The notes under the pieces are model-generated. The model ran no database searches and was not told the DNA's origin. It saw nothing but the letters and a program-made list of their open reading frames with translations. Below, in pieces: positions 33,518 through 42,808 of a stretch of DNA of 47,211 nt (its first letter is position 1; each line of letters opens with the position of its first letter). Position numbers and translations under genes: made by a program. Origin of the DNA: Acidobacteriota bacterium (lineage in GTDB: Bacteria; Acidobacteriota; Vicinamibacteria; Fen-336); assembly GCA_022340585.1 (NCBI GenBank), contig JAJDNS010000118.1:1-47211 (forward strand), given 5' to 3'.

Positions 33518-35572
33518 TTGGGCGCCCGCGATCCCTCTTCCGAGCAGCCGGCTCTCACGGCTCTCCCCCGTTGGCGCATCGCTCTCCTCTCGTTCATCAT
33601 CCTGAGCCTCGAGCTCGCCCTCATCCGACAGATCCCGGCGGAGGTGCGGGTCATCTCCTACTTCACCAACCTCGTGCTGATGGCCTCGTTCTTCGGCCTC
33701 GGCCTCGGCTGCATCCTCCAGGAGCGCGGGTCGCTCCGCTGGCTGCTTCCCGGGGGGCTGGGCCTGGTCTTCGTCTTCATCCTCGTCGGACGGGGGCTCG
33801 TCGTCTACGAGGCGTCGAACACCGTGCACTTCTGGCTGGGCAACGAACGCCTGCCGGGCCAGGCCCTCCGGCTCCCTCTCCTGCCCGCGGCCCTCGCCGC
33901 TTTCGTCAGCTCCGCGCTGCCCTTCGTGGCCCTCGGACAGGCCCTGGCCCGGGCCATGGACCGGCATCCTCGCCTCGTGGCCTACGGCTGGGACATCGCC
34001 GGGAGCCTCCTGGGGACGGTGCTCTTCGCCCTGGCCGCCTTCCTGCGGCTCCCCCCCTGGGCCTGGATCGCCGGCGTCTCGGCCCTCGCCGCCGTCGTCC
34101 TCGCGCGCACCCGCTGGGAGCGCGTGGCCCTCCTGGCTTCGGGGCTCGTCTTCCTCGTCTTTGCCCGCTCCCCGTTGCCCTCGCAGTGGAGCCCATACTA
34201 CTTCGTCCAGTACCACCCGACCCCGGCTGGCCTGTCGGTCTTCGTGAACTCGAGCATTCACCAGTTCGCCTTCGACTTCACCACGGAGGACGAGGCGTCG
34301 CGCCGGGTGCAGGCCGCGGTTCTGGCCAAGTGGCGCAAGCCTTACGAGCTCTTCCGTGAGCTTCACGGACGCCGGCCCGAGTCGGTTCTCGTCCTCGGCG
34401 CCGGCACCGGCAACGACGTGGTGGTGGCTCTCCGAGAGGGGGTGTCGAGGGTGGTGGCGGTGGAGATCGACCCGGTGATCCTGGAGATCGGGCGCGAGCT
34501 CAACACCTCCGCTCCCTACGACGACGCCCGCGTGGAGGCCGTGGTCGACGACGCCCGTCACTATCTCCGGTCCTCCCGAGAGACCTTCGACCTCGTCGTC
34601 TTCGGGACCCTGGACTCGCAGGTCCTTCTGAGCGGTCACGGCAATCTCCGTCTCGAGAACTACGTCTACACCCGCGAGGCCCTCGTGGACGCGCGCGAGC
34701 GCCTGGCCGAGGGGGGCCTGCTCGTCGTCTACTACTCGGTCTACCGGGACTGGCTCTACGCCCGGCTCTACGCGACCATTCGCGCCGCGTTCGGCGACCG
34801 GAGCCGGATCACCATCGAGAGCGACCGGGCGCTGTTCAACACCACGCTCATCGCCTCGCGGGACGTGGACGCGGTGCGGGGCGATCTCGCGACCGCGGCA
34901 CGCCTCGGGGCCGGTCGTCCTTCCACCGACGACTGGCCCTATCTCTACGTCGAGCATCCCACCATCGCCCCCATCTACCTGCGGCTACTCGGGGCGGTGG
35001 CCGTGCTCGTGCTCGGGGTCTTCCTGCTGCTCCGTCGGATCCACCCCGTCACCGGCCTGCACGCCAACTACCTGTTCCTGGGGATGGGCTTCACCCTCAT
35101 GGAGTCGAGCGCGGTGGTGCGACTGGCGCTCCTCTTCGGCAGCACGTGGCTGGTCAACGCCGTCGTGTTCGCCTCGGTGCTCCTGACCATCTTCCTCGCC
35201 AACGCCCTCGTCCTCCGTCGCCGGGCGCCCTCCCTCTCGCTGGCGTGGGGGGGGCTGATCGCGGCCCTCGCGGTGAACTACGCCTTCCCGGTTTCCTCGC
35301 TCTTCGCGGTGGGCGCCGGCGGCCGGGCCGTCGCCGCCGCCCTCCTCATCGGCGTGCCGGTCTTCTGCGCCGCCCTGTGCTTCAGCCACCTGTTCGGGCG
35401 CGAGCCGGTCACGGGCTACCCCCTCGGAGTGAACCTGGTGGGTGCGATGGCGGGCGGGCTCCTGGAGTACGTCTCGATGGCCACCGGGATGCGGGCCATC
35501 TGGCTGCTCGTCCTCGCGGTCTACGGCCTCGCGTGGCTCTCCACGCGCCTCGCCACCCGCGCCTCGGCGTGA
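33518..35572 (+). CDS. Spermidine-synthase-like polytopic membrane protein
   Basis: A 684-residue protein of three parts: about six or seven membrane helices (residues 20-225), a methyltransferase-fold domain (about 280-480) and a second set of helices (about 490-680). The nucleotide site reads VLVLGAGTGNDVVVAL and VVAVEIDPVILEIG, followed by DDARHYL. True spermidine synthases have GGGDG and an acidic catalytic pair; here GAGTGND replaces the first, so aminopropyl transfer is doubtful. Such fused membrane proteins are often annotated spermidine synthase without proof. The start is TTG 33518; no ATG or GTG is available before the first helix. It heads a four-gene plus-strand run. Confidence 0.82.
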   Translation: MGARDPSSEQPALTALPRWRIALLSFIILSLELALIRQIPAEVRVISYFTNLVLMASFFGLGLGCILQERGSLRWLLPGGLGLVFVFILVGRGLVVYEASNTVHFWLGNERLPGQALRLPLLPAALAAFVSSALPFVALGQALARAMDRHPRLVAYGWDIAGSLLGTVLFALAAFLRLPPWAWIAGVSALAAVVLARTRWERVALLASGLVFLVFARSPLPSQWSPYYFVQYHPTPAGLSVFVNSSIHQFAFDFTTEDEASRRVQAAVLAKWRKPYELFRELHGRRPESVLVLGAGTGNDVVVALREGVSRVVAVEIDPVILEIGRELNTSAPYDDARVEAVVDDARHYLRSSRETFDLVVFGTLDSQVLLSGHGNLRLENYVYTREALVDARERLAEGGLLVVYYSVYRDWLYARLYATIRAAFGDRSRITIESDRALFNTTLIASRDVDAVRGDLATAARLGAGRPSTDDWPYLYVEHPTIAPIYLRLLGAVAVLVLGVFLLLRRIHPVTGLHANYLFLGMGFTLMESSAVVRLALLFGSTWLVNAVVFASVLLTIFLANALVLRRRAPSLSLAWGGLIAALAVNYAFPVSSLFAVGAGGRAVAAALLIGVPVFCAALCFSHLFGREPVTGYPLGVNLVGAMAGGLLEYVSMATGMRAIWLLVLAVYGLAWLSTRLATRASA

Positions 35573-35585
35573 GCGCGGACCGTCG

Positions 35586-36170
35586 GTGAGGGTGATCGCG
35601 GTCGTGCTCGCTGCCGGGGAAGGCCGTCGTATGGGCGGCCCCAAGGCCCTCCTCCCGATAGGCGACACCTCGTTCCTCGCCCACATCTGCAGCCTTGTCG
35701 CCCGCCCGCGCGTTGCCGCGGTGGTGGCGGTCATCGGCGCGGAGGCAGAGCGGGTGCGCGCCGAGGCCCGCCTGCCGGAAGGCGTGGTCGTCGTGGAGAA
35801 CGAGATCTGGCGGGAGGGCATGCTGTCCTCCGTGTGGTGCGGCCTGGACGAGGCCGAGTCACGGGGCGCGGACGGGATCCTGCTCCATCCGGTGGACCAC
35901 CCCGTCATCGCGTCGGAGACGGTCGATCGGGTGGTGACCGCCCTGCACCAGGGTGCCCTCGTGGCGGTTCCCGTTCACGGGGGGCGGCGTGGCCACCCCG
36001 GCGGGTTCAGTCGCGACGCCTTCGGCTCGCTGCGGGCGGCCCCGGCGAATCTCGGGGCCCGCGCGGTCCTCGCCGAGCATCGGACGCGAGTGGTCGAGGT
36101 CGAGGGCGACGCTGGCTGCCTGCTCGGCGTCAACACCCCAGCGGACTACCGCCGGGTGGCGGGAAGGTGA
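35586..36170 (+). CDS. MobA-like nucleotidyltransferase (MocA type)
   Basis: A 194-residue enzyme of the NTP-transferase family. The nucleotide-binding signature is LAAGEGRRMGGPKALLP at the N terminus; HPVDHPVIASETVDRVV holds the metal-binding Asp; GHPGGFSRDAF follows. The closest group appears to be MocA-type cytidylyltransferases for the molybdenum cofactor, but no cofactor or molybdoenzyme gene lies nearby, so the substrate is unsure. The start is GTG 35586, 13 bp after the previous gene. The stop overlaps the next ATG by one base. Confidence 0.85.
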   Translation: MRVIAVVLAAGEGRRMGGPKALLPIGDTSFLAHICSLVARPRVAAVVAVIGAEAERVRAEARLPEGVVVVENEIWREGMLSSVWCGLDEAESRGADGILLHPVDHPVIASETVDRVVTALHQGALVAVPVHGGRRGHPGGFSRDAFGSLRAAPANLGARAVLAEHRTRVVEVEGDAGCLLGVNTPADYRRVAGR

Positions 36171-37654
36171 TGGCCGCCCCCGAGGACGGCGGGCGGGAGA
36201 CCCGGCTCGACCCGGAGAAGCGCCGGGGGCGCGCCCTGGCCCTGGCCTTCCTCGTTCTCGCCTTCTCCGCCTTCTCCCTGAGCCAGCGCCGCCAGCTCGG
36301 CCTGCTGGGGGGCCTCACCGACGAGTGGGACATTCTGGGTGCCAACCTCGCGGTCCACGGGACGATCGGCCTCGAGGACGAGCCCTGGCTCCTGCGGCCC
36401 CCCGGCTACCCCGCCTTCATCGCGGTCCCGCTGCTCATCGCCGGCCCGCCCCGCGTGGTCACCGTGGCCTACGTCGATCGCGCGGCCCCCCTGGTGTACT
36501 CCGCCCAGGCCGTCGCCCTCGCCGCCGCCTCGGTTCTGCTCTTCCTCTGGCTGGCGCAGAGCGTCCCCTGGCCCCAGGCCTTCGCGGCCGGGCTCGTCCT
36601 CGGGGCCAACCCGTTGAGCCTCACCCTGGTCGGACTGCGTCAGTACGCCGTGGTCCACATCCTCGCCCTCGTCTCCGGCCTCTGGGCCCTCGACCACGCG
36701 ACGTCGCGGTGGCCGGGTCGTCGCCTGCCCATGGTCGGCGCCGGCATCGTGTGGGGGCTGGTCACCCTCGTTCGCCCGGTGACCCTCCTCCTGCCCCCGT
36801 TCGTCTTTGCCCTGCTCCTCCTCCGACGACCGCGCTCGAGCTTTCGATCGGCGGGCGCCGCGACAGCCATCTTCTGCCTCGGCATGGTCGCGACCATCGG
36901 TCCCTGGACGGCCCGCAACTGGGCCGTCTCGGGGCGTTTCGTGCCCGTCAACCTTCAGGGCTGGGCGAACGTCTGGGCCGCGACGCTGCGTCCCCTGCCG
37001 GTCCAGCCCGACTCGTACCGTTGGTTCGCGATCGGATCCGACATCCTCAGGGTGCACCGCCTGGTGAGCGGTCAGCCGGAGTACGATCTGCTCACGTACG
37101 TGAAGTTCAACGCCGAGACCGAGCAGGCCTACCGGCGCGAGGCCCTCGCCAATCTCCGTCGGCAGCCCATGGTGTATCTTGGCAACGTTGCCCGGTCCTT
37201 CCGATCGCTCATGCTCGACACCAACACCGTCTACCTGCGCCTGTTCCGCTATCTGCAGACGACGGACGTGGCCGTCCAGCAGACCTGGTTCGAAGCGGGC
37301 CGCCAGCCCCGCTTGGGATCCGTGCGCCTGGGCCGGGCCTTCGCTCTTCTGTCCGGCGCCCTCGGGGCGCTCAGCGTCGTGGGCATTCTCTCGGCACTCC
37401 GCTCCCGCAAGGGTCCCCTCCTCACGACGACCCTGGTGGCCGCCTGCTTCCTCGTGGTTCACAGCATCGCCCACATGGAGTTCACCTACCTCTACGTCAA
37501 GCTCCCCTTCCTCGCGGTCCTGGCCTTCGTCCCCCTGGGGTTGCCTCGGACCTCGAGCGAGGTCCCCGGCCGTCTGGCCCGGGCCGCCGACCTGCTGACC
37601 ACCGCCCTGGCGGTCTCTTCGGTGGTCCTCACCGCCCTCCTTCTCCGCCCGTGA
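36170..37654 (+). CDS. ArnT/PMT-like membrane glycosyltransferase (GT-C fold)
   Basis: A 494-residue protein. The first exoplasmic loop carries the acidic [14 protein letters not shown] and then [14 protein letters not shown], the classical pattern of GT83/GT39 enzymes that use polyprenyl-phosphate sugars. About ten membrane helices follow, with [18 protein letters not shown] in the middle. It lacks the long periplasmic C-terminal domain of ArnT. Acceptor and sugar are unknown; lipid or protein glycosylation is inferred. ATG 36170 is next to a possible GTG start at 36167. It overlaps the nucleotidyltransferase stop (TGATG) and typA follows after 7 bp. Confidence 0.8.
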   Translation: MAAPEDGGRETRLDPEKRRGRALALAFLVLAFSAFSLSQRRQLGLLGGLTDEWDILGANLAVHGTIGLEDEPWLLRPPGYPAFIAVPLLIAGPPRVVTVAYVDRAAPLVYSAQAVALAAASVLLFLWLAQSVPWPQAFAAGLVLGANPLSLTLVGLRQYAVVHILALVSGLWALDHATSRWPGRRLPMVGAGIVWGLVTLVRPVTLLLPPFVFALLLLRRPRSSFRSAGAATAIFCLGMVATIGPWTARNWAVSGRFVPVNLQGWANVWAATLRPLPVQPDSYRWFAIGSDILRVHRLVSGQPEYDLLTYVKFNAETEQAYRREALANLRRQPMVYLGNVARSFRSLMLDTNTVYLRLFRYLQTTDVAVQQTWFEAGRQPRLGSVRLGRAFALLSGALGALSVVGILSALRSRKGPLLTTTLVAACFLVVHSIAHMEFTYLYVKLPFLAVLAFVPLGLPRTSSEVPGRLARAADLLTTALAVSSVVLTALLLRP

Positions 37655-37661
37655 CCCGAAG

Positions 37662-39464
<1,803 letters not shown>

Positions 39465-39467
<3 letters not shown>

Positions 39468-39483
39468 CCCGGCGGACGGGTCA
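39465..39483 (+). terminator. Hairpin starting at the typA stop codon
   Basis: TGACCCG (39465-39471) and CGGGTCA (39477-39483) pair perfectly over a 5-nt loop. The first three bases are the typA stop codon. No U-run follows. The two-hairpin module begins 12 bases further on. Confidence 0.5.
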
Positions 39484-39494
39484 CTCGGAGGATT

Positions 39495-39562
39495 GAACCG
39501 GCCTGCGGCCGGCCGCCTTGGCCAGGGACACGAGCACGTGGCGGCGAACGTGTCCTTGGCGG
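39495..39562. repeat. 68-nt two-hairpin intergenic module, copy 2
   Basis: The layout is the same as at 4750-4817: an identical 18-nt block with CCGGCC-TGC-GGCCGG (39495-39512), an 8-nt spacer, then GCCAGGGACACG (39521-39532) and CGTGTCCTTGGC (39549-39560) around a 16-nt loop. Here the 12-bp stem is complete apart from one G-U pair. The loops and spacers of the two copies differ in sequence but not in length, so the shape appears to be conserved. It lies between the convergent typA and NtrC-type genes. Confidence 0.78.
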
Positions 39563-39566
39563 GATT

Positions 39567-39615
39567 GAACCGGCCTGCGGCCGGCTGCGCAGGCGAAGGA
39601 CATGAGCGCCGTGTC
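39567..39615. repeat. Partial third copy of the two-hairpin module
   Basis: The 18-nt block recurs exactly at 39567-39584, 72 bp after copy 2; the shared stretch with copy 2 is 24 bp (39490-39513 and 39562-39585). The long stem is degenerate: GCGAAGGACATG (39593-39604) matches the left arm at nine of twelve positions and CGTGTC (39610-39615) recalls the right arm, with a shortened loop. Confidence 0.6.
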
Positions 39616-39622
39616 GGCGCTC
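39604..39622 (-). terminator. Hairpin after the NtrC-type gene
   Basis: GAGCGCC (39604-39610) and GGCGCTC (39616-39622) form a perfect 7-bp stem with loop GTGTC. On the minus strand it begins 6 nt after the stop codon of the regulator gene. No U-run follows. Confidence 0.55.
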
Positions 39623-39628
39623 GGTTCC

Positions 39629-41008
39629 CTAGCCGTCCGCCTCGGCCTCGGCCTTGCGGAGGCGACGGTTGAGCGTCGACAGGCTCACCCCGAGTCGCTC
39701 GGCGGCGGCGACACGATCGCCCTCGGTCTCCCGGAGAGCCAGGGCAATGGCCTCCTCTTCCGCCCTCGCCACCACCCGCTTCGCGACCTCGGGCAGCGGG
39801 CCCGAGAGGTCGACGACGTCGGACAGGGTGGGCCCCGAGCGGACCGGCGGGTCGAGGCGCAGGTGAGTGGGCTCGATGGTGGTTCCGTCGCAGAGGATCA
39901 CCGCCCTCTCGAGGCAGTTCTGGAGCTCACGGACGTTGCCGGGCCACGAGTGCTCGGCAAGCGACTGCTTCGCTCCCTCGGACAGGGAGAGACCCGGACG
40001 GCCCATCTCGCGGGCGAGACGCCCGACGAAGACCTCGGCGAGAAGCTGCACGTCACGGCGGCGACGGCGCAGCGGCGGGATCTCGATCGGGAATACGGAG
40101 AGCCGGAAATAGAGGTCTTCGCGAAAGAGGTTCTCGTTCACCAGCTCCCGAAGGTCACGGTTGGTGGCGGCCACCACCCTCACGTCCACGGTGAGGGTCT
40201 GCAACCCTCCCACCCGCTCGAACTGGCGCTCCTGCACGAGACGGAGGATCTTCCCCTGGAGGGGAAGCGGGAGGTCGCCGATCTCATCCAGGAACAGGGT
40301 CCCCTCGTGGGCCAGCTCCGCCTTGCCCACCTTCCGCGCGCCGGCGCCGGTGAAGGCCCCCTTCTCGTGGCCGAACAGCTCGTTCTCGAGAAGGTTCTCG
40401 GGAATGGCCGCGCAGTTGATGGCCACGAAGGGGCCCTTGGCGCGGGGTGAGAGCTGGTGCAGCGCCCGGCTCATCAGCTCCTTGCCGGTGCCGCTCTCCC
40501 CGAGGACGAGCACCGTCGTGTCCGTCACCGCGGCCCGCTGCAGGGCCATCATCGCCTCCTTCAGGGCCGGGTCCTCGCCGAGGACCTCGGGGAGGCCGAA
40601 GCGCCGCTGGTGCTCCTCCTGGAGCAGAACCAGCTCGGTCAGCAGCCGGCGCCTCTCCACCGCCCGATCCAGGAGAAGGAGCAGGTGGTCGGTGTCCACC
40701 GGCTTGGTGAGGAAGTCGGTGGCGCCCTCCTTCATCGCCCGCACCGCTTCCTCCACGGTGCCGTACGCGGTCATGACGATGACCGGCATCTCCGCATCCG
40801 CGTCTCGCGCCGCCTGGAGCACGTCGAAGCCGCTCCCCGCCGGCAGCTTCAGGTCGGTGAGGACGGCGCGGTAGCGCGTCCCCTGGATCCGCCGCCGGGC
40901 CTCGTAGGCGTCGGCGGCCTCGTCGACCGCGAAGCCCCCAGACTCCAGCGTCCTCCGCAGCATGGTACGGAGGGACTCCTTGTCCTCGACGATCAGGATG
41001 TCGGCCAC
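39629..41008 (-). CDS. NtrC-family sigma-54-dependent response regulator
   Basis: A 459-residue transcription activator. The receiver domain is 1-120, with the phosphoacceptor D52 (LTDLKLPAGSG) and K102. The AAA+ domain, about 140-375, has Walker A GESGTGKE at 170-177, the sigma-54 contact loop GAFTGA at 217-222 and the DEIGDLPL segment. The C-terminal Fis-type helix-turn-helix (AAERLGVSLSTLNRRL) binds DNA. It should act with RpoN at -24/-12 promoters. No sensor kinase is adjacent. The start is GTG 41008, 16 bp behind the coiled-coil gene, so it is the last gene of a three-gene run. Confidence 0.95.
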   Translation of the reverse strand: MADILIVEDKESLRTMLRRTLESGGFAVDEAADAYEARRRIQGTRYRAVLTDLKLPAGSGFDVLQAARDADAEMPVIVMTAYGTVEEAVRAMKEGATDFLTKPVDTDHLLLLLDRAVERRRLLTELVLLQEEHQRRFGLPEVLGEDPALKEAMMALQRAAVTDTTVLVLGESGTGKELMSRALHQLSPRAKGPFVAINCAAIPENLLENELFGHEKGAFTGAGARKVGKAELAHEGTLFLDEIGDLPLPLQGKILRLVQERQFERVGGLQTLTVDVRVVAATNRDLRELVNENLFREDLYFRLSVFPIEIPPLRRRRRDVQLLAEVFVGRLAREMGRPGLSLSEGAKQSLAEHSWPGNVRELQNCLERAVILCDGTTIEPTHLRLDPPVRSGPTLSDVVDLSGPLPEVAKRVVARAEEEAIALALRETEGDRVAAAERLGVSLSTLNRRLRKAEAEADG

Positions 41009-41024
41009 GGGTCGCGGCAGGCTC

Positions 41025-41612
41025 TCAGTAGCCTTCTTCCCGCACCGGCCCGGCGCGCCGCGCCCGAGCGAGGGCGTTCTCGGCCGAGGTCACGGCCTCC
41101 CGCGCCTGAGCGAGCTGCCGCTCGGCCACGGCGAGCTCCCGCCGCACCCTCCGCTCCTCGTCGGCCTGGGTCGCACCCACCGGTCCCCCGGTCCCTCCGT
41201 AGACGTAGGTGGTGCTCATGGGGTTGAGGCGCTGCTGGAGATCCTCGACCTGCGCCTCGAGCGTCTGCACTCGGCCCTGGGCCCGGGTCAGCGCCTCCTC
41301 GAACCGCTCCAGGTCGCCAGCGCCCCCCTCTTCCCGCGTCGGACCGCGCGACTCCGCCGGCCCCGCGGACGAGGACGTCACTCCCGTGGTCGAGACCGTG
41401 CCTTCGCTGTCCTCGTTGGTGCGCTCGGCCAGGCCCTCGAGATCGTCGTTCGAGTAGCTTCGGGGCGCCGTCTTCTTCCCTTCACTCCCCTGGCTCTCGC
41501 GCTCCTGGCGCGCCCGCGCCGCGGCGTCGCCGATGCCCTGGGCGGTGCTCACGGCGGGGAGGGCCAGCAGGGCGAAGGCGGCCAGTGCGAGGCTGGTGCC
41601 ACGCCGGCTCAT
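41025..41612 (-). CDS. Exported coiled-coil protein of unknown function
   Basis: A 195-residue protein with a signal peptide (LALAAFALLALPAVSTAQ) followed by GIGDAAARARQERESQ and a YSNDDL motif, a short signature I have seen in small exported proteins of this kind. The rest is charged: a coiled coil at about 95-130 (EALTRAQGRVQTLEAQVEDL), a Gly-rich break, and a second helical stretch to the end (RELAVAERQLAQAREAV). No domain with known activity. Its ATG overlaps the stop of the TPR gene (ATGA, 41609-41612), so the two are likely made together. Confidence 0.75.
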   Translation of the reverse strand: MSRRGTSLALAAFALLALPAVSTAQGIGDAAARARQERESQGSEGKKTAPRSYSNDDLEGLAERTNEDSEGTVSTTGVTSSSAGPAESRGPTREEGGAGDLERFEEALTRAQGRVQTLEAQVEDLQQRLNPMSTTYVYGGTGGPVGATQADEERRVRRELAVAERQLAQAREAVTSAENALARARRAGPVREEGY

Positions 41613-42724
41613 GGCGTGCCCCCTCCCCCGGTGCCCCCGTCGAGCTGGGCGGCGCGTTTCGTGAGCTCCTGCGCGTCCGAGGCGTTCGGGGCCAGCTGGG
41701 CGTACCTCCGGTATGCCGCGGCAGCCTCCGCTCGTCGTCCGTTCCGCTCCAGCAGGCTGCCCAGCTGCCGCTGGAGGAGAGGGGCCTCCGGCGTGCGGTC
41801 CAGCCCCTCCTGGACGACCGCCATCGCCTCGTCCTTCTCTCCCTGCGCGTAGAGGTTGTCGGCGAGCAGACCCCGCGAGATCACCGCCTCCGGGGCGACC
41901 GCCAGCACCTCCCGGTAGACCTCGGCGGCCCGGGCCTTCTCGCCGGCGGCGTCGAGGGCGTATCCGAGCTCCTGTCTCAGCACCGGGTCGTTGGGACGCC
42001 CCGCCACCGCCTGCTCGAGATGCGGCACGGCCTCTCCGTAGTTCCCCGACCGGTACTGCAGCCGTCCCAGGTGCTCGTGCACCACGGCCGACATCGGGTC
42101 CCGGGCAAGCAGCACCTCGTACTCGTTGACCGCGGCCGAGCGGTCCCCGGCGATGTCGAGGGCCCGGGCGTAGGCGAGCTCCCGGTTGGGATCGAGGCGC
42201 GCGGCGACGCCGAGCTCGGCCAGGGCCTGCTGACGCTGCCCGAGGTCCCACAGCGTCCGCCCGTAGGCGGTGCGGTAGACGGCGTTCGATCCGTCCGCGG
42301 CCACCGCCGCCGCGAACAGGGAGCGGGCGCCCTCGAGGTCGCCGGCCCGCGCGAGGCGGCGCCCCTCGGCGTGCTCCTCGGCGCCGGGGGTGGGGGGACG
42401 CGGGGCGACGTCCGGCAGCTGCGGGGGAAGGGTGGCGATGGTGAACATCCTCGGATCCGGCTGCGAAGGAGGCGGGGCATCCCTGGCATAGCGCCACGCC
42501 ATGACGGCGAAGACGGCCACCGCGACCAGGGTGAGGGCGAGGACGACGGTCGACGAAACGCCGGAGACCGGGGGGGCGTCAGCGGTGACGTCCACCCCTT
42601 CGTCGTCGCGCTCGGTCGTGAGGGTCGCACCCTCGAGGGAGTCGCCACACCGGGCGCAGAATTCCCATGACGGGCGATTCCGCGCCCCGCAGGCGGGGCA
42701 GACCACAGCCTGTCGCGCGCTCAT
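41609..42724 (-). CDS. Zinc-ribbon, single-membrane-span TPR protein
   Basis: A 371-residue protein. The N-terminal zinc ribbon has two CxxC pairs (CPACG and CARCG, about residues 10-30). One membrane helix at about 55-75 (STVVLALTLVAVAVFAVMAW) follows a short acidic linker. The rest, facing the periplasm, is tetratricopeptide repeats, for example SNAVYRTAYGRTLWDLGQR, AVVHEHLGRLQYRSGNYGEA and PVLRQELGYALDAAGEKARA. It is probably a scaffold joining a cytoplasmic partner to the envelope. TAACCT lies 7 nt before the ATG as a possible -10 box. A strong hairpin separates it from the PilY1-like gene. Confidence 0.8.
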   Translation of the reverse strand: MSARQAVVCPACGARNRPSWEFCARCGDSLEGATLTTERDDEGVDVTADAPPVSGVSSTVVLALTLVAVAVFAVMAWRYARDAPPPSQPDPRMFTIATLPPQLPDVAPRPPTPGAEEHAEGRRLARAGDLEGARSLFAAAVAADGSNAVYRTAYGRTLWDLGQRQQALAELGVAARLDPNRELAYARALDIAGDRSAAVNEYEVLLARDPMSAVVHEHLGRLQYRSGNYGEAVPHLEQAVAGRPNDPVLRQELGYALDAAGEKARAAEVYREVLAVAPEAVISRGLLADNLYAQGEKDEAMAVVQEGLDRTPEAPLLQRQLGSLLERNGRRAEAAAAYRRYAQLAPNASDAQELTKRAAQLDGGTGGGGTP

Positions 42725-42761
42725 GGACAGTAGGTTACACCCGCCGCTCGCCCTCGGAAAG

Positions 42762-42802
42762 GGGCCTTCGTCACTCCGTGGTTCACGGGGTGACGAAGGC
42801 CC
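42762..42802 (-). terminator. Strong hairpin after the PilY1-like gene
   Basis: On the plus strand, the left arm 42762-42779 and right arm 42785-42802 form an 18-bp stem with a single T-G wobble and a 5-nt loop (ggttc). On the minus strand it starts 6 nt after the stop codon of the PilY1-like gene. The sequence after it is CTTTCC, so the U-run is poor. It insulates the downstream TPR operon. Confidence 0.8.
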
Positions 42803-42808
42803 GGGCTC

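Noticed and set aside
33518..35572. Naming the membrane protein speE
   Set aside because: The GGGDG motif of spermidine synthases is changed to GAGTGND and the protein is fused to many helices, so the activity is not supported.
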